In this document: positions 57,042-64,000 of the stretch, piece by piece | How the letters are laid out: every line of letters starts with the position of its first letter | How positions within the stretch are numbered: position 1 is the first letter of the stretch | Assembly: GCA_020747065.1 (NCBI GenBank) | Contig: JAGMVK010000012.1 | Coordinates: 1,116,001 to 1,180,000 of the forward strand | From: Cadophora sp. MPI-SDFR-AT-0126 | Lineage: Eukaryota; Ascomycota; Leotiomycetes; Helotiales; Ploettnerulaceae | DNA length: 64,000 bases | Reading direction: 5' to 3' | Notes under the pieces: generated by a model | Database searches by the model: none | What the model was told of the DNA's origin: nothing | What the model saw: only the letters and a program-made list of their open reading frames with translations | Position numbers and translations under genes: made by a program

Positions 57042-60000
57042 TGAAGCTGGATTGTCGGCGACCTTAGAGGCCAGCAACAAACATGTGGTTACCAGGGCGA
57101 GAACTTTGAAGAGTTAGTGAGGATCTCTGTCCTTAATATGCCAGCATCGATTGATCGGTTTCCGGGCATGCAGCTCGTTCTAGTCGTTCTGTTTGCTTGT
57201 CCAGGTAATGGAGGGATCGCAAGTCAGGCTTGATGTTGGGCTCATGGTGCGACAGTGGGAAATGCGACGACGTCGTCCGCAGGGAATTCCTTCTCAAAAG
57301 CTTTCGGTCAAACGGGCATTGTGAAGGAACGAAGTGCATGAACCCGAGGCAGAAAGTCGAAGAGACCTTGAATAGAGGAGATGTTATGGCCGACAACAAG
57401 GTTGAGGTGGTTGAAGGCTGGATGGCGGACGTGGAGGATGGTTGCGATGAGATGGGATGAGAGTGAGGGGAGCTTGGGGATCCTTGAAGGGCGAGTGAAG
57501 TTAGAGTTGTGTCGCGTTCCACAAGCGAGCGGCAGCGCAGCCAAGTGTCCAAGTGGATTGGATGGATGAACCTGGTGGACCGAGCGACCTCGATCTGCCA
57601 CAGAAAAGCCTCCTAATTATGATGACCAACCATCCAGATACAATGCTTGCAAGACAAAGTACAAGACGGACTTTGTAGTGAAATAAAGAATCGAGGCTTA
57701 ATAAGACTTGGATCTGGAGTGGTTTACAGAGCTGGCAATCGAGATGCTGGCCAGTTGGTACCCAACAAATGACGACAACTGGACTGAGGGGCGAACAGGG
57801 GAAGGATTGACAGGCACATGCAAGCCTGACGCCCAACCAGTAGATCTTAGGATCCTCAGGTCGGGGAGGAGATACCAAAGGGTCCGGCAGGACAAGCCAA
57901 TATCAGAAGCCTCAAAGACGCTGAACTGGAAAGCAATGGAGAGCCACGGTTGTCATTGCTCGTTTTCTACCATGCCTAGATTGTGGTCCGGAGATGCACT
58001 TTGAAGCCGTACTCCACGATTGTGGTGATACAGATTGGTCCCAGCCTGTCCTGCGTCCTGCGGCTGGAGAATTCGGGATGGTGGCCTCTGGTCGATGGCG
58101 ATGGCGAGGGAGAAAGGGATCGGAATGTAACCAAAGGGAAGCAAGCGAGCCGGCTTGCTATCCGAGGGGTCGAGTCGAGTCGAGTCCAGGTCGATAAGAG
58201 GGAGTGATAGAGGGCCAACCAATCGATGCCAGATAGACCAGAGAGAAGGAAAAACTATCAGTGAAAAGCAAAAACTCACCCACATCCTCCATTCGAGCAG
58301 CAGTTCTCCAACACGCTGATGGCAACCATTCCCCCACATCACTGCCAAGCACCTCCTCCACCATCTCGCGAATCATCGTGCGGTGTGTCAAGATCCCGAC
58401 ACGCCCCTCAGGCGAACTGTAATCGACGATGAGGACGGGTGCGAGGGCGGGCTGGGCAAAGACGTCCGAAGCATGGCAGAGGCGTGTGTTCAGTGTTCCT
58501 GTGAGATGTGTGTCGAAGTGGAAGACCCCGTCCTCATTTCTTTCTTTTCAAGTCACTCACTTACTCACTCTTCCAAGAGCGCGAAGGTCAGCCCTCTCTA
58601 TATATGCAATTGTTCATCTGAAGTCTAAATCCTATCACCCATCTACAACCCCAACCTTCAATAGCAAAATCGTAAGTTTTTCGACGCCCTTACGGTATTA
58701 TCAGCCCATTTTCTGTCGGGCGGCGATGCATGCCGAGGCCTGGAAACATCGGGCGCACTTGACGGGCGAATGGGGTTGATGCCAGCCCAGTGGGGTGGTC
58801 CCCCGTAGAGACCAGTTATAGGATATGCTTGTGCGCAGTTATGCACCTCGCAACCTCTCTGCATATCTGTTGCTGCACCGAGAGAAAGCAATAGCCGGCC
58901 AGAAGTTCGAATACAGAACTTCTATTTTCTCAGCTCTTCTTAGATCACCATCGGCCAAGAGATCTCCATCTTCATGCAAGTGTCAACTTCTAAAGTTAAG
59001 TTTGACTGGCGATTTTGTTCCGTTGGTCTCAAGCTCTATTCAAGCTCCCGGAATGGTTCGGATTCCAGATGCGGTACTTCAAAGCTGAAAGCTCATATTA
59101 AAGTCTCCCAGACGCCATTTTCGAGTATTCTTCTCATCTGCTTCGATTGTTTGCTCCTCGTCGTTGTGCACTCATCCCTCACTCACTGCCGTCTGATCTT
59201 CCCTGTACGAATCGTTCTGGTGTCGCAAAGGTCAGATTGTTGCAGATTGGCTTGGTATTAATGCAACCACCACTAGCTCAACATATTCCGAGACGTCCAC
59301 TCATCCGGTCACACGAATTCTAGTCATGTTCTTGCAACAAACCGTATCGGTCGTGAATACTCGTGATTACTTGTGATTCTGTCTTGAGATCTTGCAGCTC
59401 GACTGTACGACCATGAGGACAGGACGCCTCTGATGTCTCGTGTGTTCTCTGGAAAGCAAAGGCTGTCTTTTTGCGTCTGTCTTGCTGCGTACTGCCCCGC
59501 TCCGTGTTTTGTGATTATTCTCTGTTCTGCGTCTTGGATTCAAGTCCGGAATGTATAATCTATCTAATTGTACTTCTATGTGAGCGGGGCTTTCAAGTGG
59601 TGTCTTCCTGACCACAAGCGAGCCATAACTAGAATACCACTCACTACCTAGGTACATACCCAAAGGTGCCAAAAGTCACAAACTATGGAGCTGTATCTGA
59701 ACCTTGAAGCACGAGATGGTTTCTCTATTAACCTAACTGTGCGTATGACCTAAGCTACCCCTTTTGTCAGCCAAAAAAAAATAGGAAGGATGCTGCACAC
59801 GTGATCCCAATAAAAATTACGTGAGAACTTGACAGCAAGTTGGACCGCTTCCTGGGTGATCTCAAGCAGCCGCTCGAAGATAAATGCGATGCCTGCTTTG
59901 AGCATGCACTGCTCCTTGACTTTATTATCAGATAGCAGCAAAGATCTTGTTTCAAAGCCACAGCTGCGCAGCTTCCGCCACAACGCCACCTTTCTGAGCT

Positions 60001-60874
60001 GGGTAAACAGAATAGCCCCCAAATTACACAACCTCACAAAATAGATGATCCCAAACACTCAATGGAACTTGTCTGTTGAGATTTACATCTGCTGTATTAC
60101 ACTTCTTTCATAAGTCAATGATACCATGACAATAACACCGGCCCCGGCCGAAGCGAAGCTCGGCCAAAAGTCACATCCTCAACGGGAACGTAGCAGCCTC
60201 ACTGATACGGAGGTTTATCTTGGACTGGGGCCGAAGGCGCAAGTCTCATCCTCCTCTCCTTCGCCATCTTTATGATCATCAACAGCCGCTCCCACCAAAC
60301 CCCTCGACAGCGCTCACCTGGGACAGAACCTCCTCTCGCTGGTACAGCAACTGTCTATTGATCTCAATCCTTGCTAGCGATTATAGATGTCGAATTCGCT
60401 ATTTCCAGCACCGTGATCTTGCCTCGCCTGCAGGCTGTCTTGACCAGCAAATTACTGACAAGGAAGTTGCTGAGTGAGGGTGTGATACTTCCGAAACTGC
60501 TTAAGTCACCCCGATGGATCGAGTCAAAGTGTCTCTCGCATTGGTCAATTCGTTGCATGACCTTCCGGCAAGAGAGCCGCACTGTATGAGAGACTCGGGA
60601 TCCTTTCCACTCTCAATTACTCAAGCGATCCTTGACTACCTAAACCATATACTTTGCTTGGAAGTCATTTTGATACGCTTGAAGTTGCGTATAGATTATG
60701 ATGACAGAAAGGATGTGAGAAAATAGATTGCCTGGCTGGATGTTCTTGGACTATCGCACTGTTGCGAGAAATAGAAACGAGTGTTGTCACACTGAGACAG
60801 AGAGAGCTATGATTCAGGAACCATAGAATTCAATTGATGTAGCCTTTCTAATCCGGAAGACCTGCATTTTGACT
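57042..60874. other. 3.8-kb region with possible gene relics
   Basis: No complete gene could be built. On the minus strand around 57300-57600 two overlapping frames read like leucine-rich-repeat fragments (for example LNLVVGHNISSIQGLFDFLP), and 58280-58532 holds an open exon-like stretch (listed separately). A GTCGA microsatellite lies at about 58169-58186. The rest, including 59-60.8 kb, has no support. Confidence 0.35.
58280..58532 (-). other. Orphan exon-like open frame (possible gene relic)
   Basis: 84 open codons end exactly at a good donor (GTGAGT, 58279-58274). The translation has protein-like composition, with HFDTHLTGTLNTRLCHASD, VLIVDYSSPEGRVGILTHR and TMIREMVEEVLGSDVGEWLP, but no start codon precedes it before an upstream stop. 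It could be an internal exon of a gene I failed to assemble, or a fragment of a decayed gene. I do not recognise the family. Confidence 0.3.
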
Positions 60875-61294
60875 CTAGAGGCAAAAATGGAGCTCGGGAC
60901 CTCTTGTACATCGGAGATCCCCACAACACCCGGGCTCGAACGGCAGGCCACATGGGGCTACAGTATCGTTACTTCAGTGATTTGTTTTGACTTGACAAGC
61001 GTTAAGAGTTTGAGGCACTTACCGCCTTCTCCTAGACATGCCATTTCTCGCAGTCCATTGTCTCTGAACAGAGCGCCAGCAGTCGGGAGTTCAGAGTGGC
61101 CCACATCCTGAGCTTCAAGTCAGTGTATATCCTCATGACTGCGAATAAAGAATTGAGAGTCGAAGGATATGATGTTGGCAAGTGAAACAGACCTGGACGT
61201 TGATAAGGACCTTTATGTCTGGCTGTGGAAGAGCAACGCCATTGGCAACGGAGATGACAGCAATCAAAGCAGTGAAAATGGAGGTAGGCTGCAT
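60875..61294 (-). CDS. Secreted cystine-knot (knottin-like) small protein
   Basis: Three short exons, 61294-61193, 61107-61023 and 60957-60875, join in frame to 89 residues. The N-terminus is a signal peptide (MQPTSIFTALIAVISVANG), followed by a pro-segment of about 35 residues. The C-terminal 32 residues contain six cysteines at 58, 65, 73, 74, 79 and 88, the spacing C-x6-C-x7-C-C-x4-C-x8-C of an inhibitor cystine knot. The exon 2-3 junction falls inside the knot, between the first and second cysteine. Intron 1 uses a weaker donor (GTCTGT) but has a CTGAC branch site before its CAG; intron 2 has GTAAGT. A TATA-like element lies about 110 bases upstream. Knottins in fungi include effectors such as Avr9; protease or channel inhibitors share the fold. 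Function here is unknown. Confidence 0.72.
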
Positions 61295-62198
61295 GATGAC
61301 TAGGTACTGGAATTGGCAATAATGGATAATGATGATTGATCGCAGCGAGTAGAATACTTCTAGCAGAAGGAAAAGAGTGTGGTGAAGGGGAATTGCTGAT
61401 GCATATATAGTGCCATCAATCAAGTGACGTCTGCAGACCGAATGAGATTTCTGCAAAGAGACGTGTGCATCTGCCGAAACGACTTAGCAAATTGAACCAC
61501 TTGGGGAGCTTCGTGGAAGTATATGGCGTACAGAGAAACACAAAGAGAACTGTTCGATAGGCGAGCTGGGAACTACAAGTCTTGTGGAGTGAAGATCTTC
61601 ATCTGGTATGATTTGAGTGTAACCATATCAATTCCACAGATCTACAGAAAATTGCTTGGTTAATCGAGGTGTGACTTCACCCTGAATTTCAGACCAAGTG
61701 ACGCAATGAAGCCTCATTAAGAGAAAGAAACTCCGAAGGGAAGAACCATCACAGGTCGCCGACAGTTTCTGAAAGGGGCTAGAGCGTCATACTGAAATGT
61801 GTAGAATGTACTGTACAACTAATTCATACTTCAGAAGAGCCCATGCAGCTCGGCGAGTATATTGGTCTTGTATAGCTCTTTGGGACTCTCAATTGTCCCG
61901 GGGATCAATTTCATTCGAGTTATCGGATTGCCGATAGCAGTGTCACGACATGAGGAATAGTGTCGGACTGCTTTCAGGAAGTCGAGGCTGAGAGTGAGTG
62001 TCGCGAAGGTTGAGTAGCCAGTGCTGCGGATTCGAAGCTTTTACATGCAGCTTGAATTTTATTTCCAAGGCCATCCACGTATACGTATCATCTGCTTCTG
62101 TTCATTCAAGTTCGTCCCTCGGTTCTCCGGCTTTTCCAGCGTTCTCCAACTCCTTTCCACTCATTGCGCGGCGTATCAGGTGTTTGATGCCATTTGTA
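61295..62198. other. Intergenic; knottin promoter at left end
   Basis: About 900 bases. The left end carries the TATA-like element of the knottin-like gene. Nothing coding is supported. Confidence 0.5.
61402..61410 (-). promoter_or_regulatory. TATA-like element of the knottin-like gene
   Basis: On the minus strand the sequence reads CTATATATGC, centred about 110 bases upstream of the ATG at 61294, a spacing similar to that of the other secreted-protein genes in the window. Confidence 0.5.
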
Positions 62199-62786
62199 TC
62201 ACCCCGCCAGCGCCTTCCCAATCAACTCTTTACTCGTGTCCGACATGGGGATCTGTAGTGCCAATTCATGTCCCCTATCGCTCATCTTGCCCCAAGTTTT
62301 TCTCAAAATATCGATAATCTTCTTCTCATCGTGCCCCTTCTCGAACGTCTCAAACTGGTCATCCAAAAACACCAAGCATGCCACATCTTCCAGTATCTGT
62401 GTCTCCTCATTCTTCTTCAAATCCTCCTTCCGTATCAACTTTGCAACTTCTTCTGCTTCCTCCGCCGTGAAGTTACATCCCACACATATGGCAGATGCGA
62501 GGTCTGCCTGACGTTTCTTGAGGAAGCTCCGCCAGTTTAGATACCCCCCTTTGGTCATCGGATATGAGTCGCGTTTGATCTCCCATCTGCGGAAGTGTTG
62601 AGCTCGAATTGCGACTTTGAGGATAGGAGAGGCATTTGGGGCTCGTAGGTCTAGGTAGCGGGACATCTGCTGAGCGTAGTGTAGTTCGTATGGGACATCT
62701 TTGCCGTCGACAATCGTGATGTTTGGATCTTGGGCGTGAGCTTCATCTATTAGGGCGATGGCTGCTTCGTAATTCTCTGCTGCCAT
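62199..62786 (-). CDS. DUF4202-family protein
   Basis: Single-exon protein of 195 residues covering the whole DUF4202 family length. Landmarks are YEAAIALIDEAHAQDPN near the start, YELHYAQQMSRYLDLRAP, then LKVAIRAQHFRRWEIKRDSY with conserved His/Arg residues, and GYLNWRSFLKKRQA. A later segment reads ILEDVACLVFLDDQFETF. The His and Asp pattern recalls the HD-type metal-dependent helical fold, but the family has no established reaction, so I give none. There is no signal peptide or membrane helix; it is likely cytosolic. The start is the only Met before the domain. Confidence 0.9.
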   Translation of the reverse strand: MAAENYEAAIALIDEAHAQDPNITIVDGKDVPYELHYAQQMSRYLDLRAPNASPILKVAIRAQHFRRWEIKRDSYPMTKGGYLNWRSFLKKRQADLASAICVGCNFTAEEAEEVAKLIRKEDLKKNEETQILEDVACLVFLDDQFETFEKGHDEKKIIDILRKTWGKMSDRGHELALQIPMSDTSKELIGKALAG

Positions 62787-63526
62787 TACGATTGATGTAT
62801 ATTGCTCAATGCAGAGATAAGGTACTTTTATTTGACAGTCTCTTTCACTGGGGGAATGTTTGCGTCAATGGCAGTGTCGCTGTGGTGTTGGGAACGGGCT
62901 GAAGTCGAAAGCAGAGGGGCAGCTTTACGATGCGCCTTTGCGAGATCCGGATTGGCGGGGTACCCGCCACGTGACTGATGGCGCTTTCCAGCTGTTTCTT
63001 GGGCATGGGCATGTACTAGTTTCAAAAAAACAAAAAGATTACCACTTAGACGTGGAATCCAGAAGACATTGGCTAGGTATTCCTTAGGAGCCTTGCAGTT
63101 TTCAGCTGCGACGTTTTGTCCTATCCAGACGGCCTCGTCTGAATATCAAGCTTGAAAGGATAGATCATGAGAATTGCATTCGCCAAAGTTGCACAGCTAC
63201 CGTAAAAGTAGCATTTTCAAACTGGAAAGAGTCTTATCGAAGCTCTGGGATTAGCGAACGATATGCTATGTCTAGACTGACGTACAAGGACGACCGCTGA
63301 AAGATATAGCTTGCGAAACAATCTAGCGAGACTGTCCCAGAAAGTAAACAAACTTGCAATCTTCGACGACACTACCAAAGGAATGGACTGAATTCAAATA
63401 CACCACCCCAAACAAATTCCAATTACCCAAGAGATTCAAACGAGACCAACGCGTAGAAATTTATCAGAATCCGTCTCACCTCAAAATCTTCTCACCAACC
63501 ATTGCATACTGAACCAAGCACCATCT
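62787..63526. other. Intergenic
   Basis: About 740 bases with no recognised gene; promoter of the DUF4202 gene and 3' flank of the F-box gene. Confidence 0.45.
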
Positions 63527-63944
63527 TCACCTCCACCTTCCATAGTATGTCGCCCTGAGATCATGAACTCTCCCAACCCTTCTAAGTTTCTCTTCCTTAC
63601 TTCTCAGATTCATGACTTTGCCAACTCTCCTCAACCTTCCATCCCAAAAATGCCTCTTCCTTTCAGATCGTCCCTCGCGCCTCTGATGTCTCTCATATCT
63701 CTCTCGGCTAATATATTTCCCCGATATGGGATCCAACATCAAGTCTTCTGGAGCCCAGTCTCTCAGTTGGAAGCAAAGTGGAACGTTTCCATCTGCTTGT
63801 TCGTACAGGCTGACGTGCTTGTGCATGTACCTATGGGACGGGTAGAGGTGTCTGCTGGATAGTCCGAGACAAGCTGAAGAGACGGGATCGAGGTGATCGA
63901 AGACTGACAATTTGATATCGTTCGGAAGAGTGGTGATATTAGTC
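63527..63944 (-). CDS. F-box domain protein, 5' partial at right edge
   Basis: The last exon (63944-63527) of a gene that continues past the right edge. It opens at a TATAG acceptor and encodes ITTLPNDIKLSVFDHLDP then SACLGLSSRHLYPSHRY, the F-box helix pattern by which such proteins bind Skp1 in SCF ubiquitin ligases. The remainder is basic, with repeated RRVG units, and ends at YYGRWR. No substrate-recognition domain is visible, as in many short fungal F-box proteins. The upstream exon with the start codon lies outside the window or in the last 55 bases, where I find no ATG. Confidence 0.65.
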
Positions 63945-64000
63945 CTATAAGATGTATCGGGGTAGTGAGTCGGATATGGTGGATCTGTATGCTGGCGTTA

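Noticed and set aside
59400..59560. Cys-rich short plus-strand frame
   Set aside because: No signal peptide or regular cysteine spacing; looks like chance in a TGT/TGC-rich stretch.
59750..60058. 102-codon minus-strand frame with helical, protein-like composition
   Set aside because: No motif or partner exon; possibly a relic, but the evidence is too thin.

Overview
The window looks like nuclear DNA of a filamentous ascomycete (Pezizomycotina; a leotiomycete is my best guess, from overall resemblance only). The evidence is a density of about one gene per 2.5-3 kb, GT-AG introns mostly 48-100 nt long with CTAAC/CTGAC branch sites, and a typical gene repertoire: Zn(II)2Cys6 regulator, AA9 copper monooxygenase, heterokaryon-incompatibility (HET) gene, RTA1-like protein, DUF1996 protein and a fungal P-loop sulfotransferase-like protein. 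I saw no rRNA, tRNA, CRISPR array or intact transposon.

Layout. 1-10.7 kb: a Zn2Cys6 regulator converges on a frameshifted short-chain dehydrogenase, followed by a single-pass cell-surface protein and a 4.3 kb gene-poor stretch. 10.7-20.3 kb: a secreted DUF1996 protein, an amino-acid permease, a NADAR (YbiA-like) protein and a PMP20-type peroxiredoxin with stress-type promoter elements. 20.6-31.8 kb: a metabolic block with an SDR, two Fe(II)/2-oxoglutarate dioxygenases flanking a DAL5-type MFS permease, a cytochrome b2-like FMN dehydrogenase and a paraoxonase-like membrane-anchored beta-propeller. 32.6-40.1 kb: an ABCG half-transporter, a HET pseudogene (three in-frame stops and one frameshift), a 69-residue two-exon microprotein, a sulfotransferase-like protein and an NTF2-like protein. 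41.5-51.5 kb: an AA9 monooxygenase, a serine carboxypeptidase carrying an extra Cys-rich module, an RTA1-like protein, a GNAT acetyltransferase and a small secreted protein. 53.5-64 kb: a SCAP-type sterol sensor, a tiny secreted cystine-knot protein, a DUF4202 protein and an F-box protein running off the right edge.

The genes are not one operon-like unit. The best candidate for coordinated function is the dioxygenase-permease-dioxygenase cassette at 22.1-26.9 kb. Its divergent promoter carries a perfect TCGG-N6-CCGA palindrome (the UaY/Ppr1 class of site) and three TGATAA (GATA-factor) sites, suggesting salvage or catabolism of a nitrogenous compound. The most novel single item is the three-exon gene at 60.9-61.3 kb. 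It encodes a secreted 89-residue protein whose six cysteines have inhibitor-cystine-knot spacing; it is easy to miss because each exon is under 105 nt.

Exon boundaries were set by hand from splice consensus, reading-frame closure and family resemblance. Product names rest on motif recognition, not on database searches.
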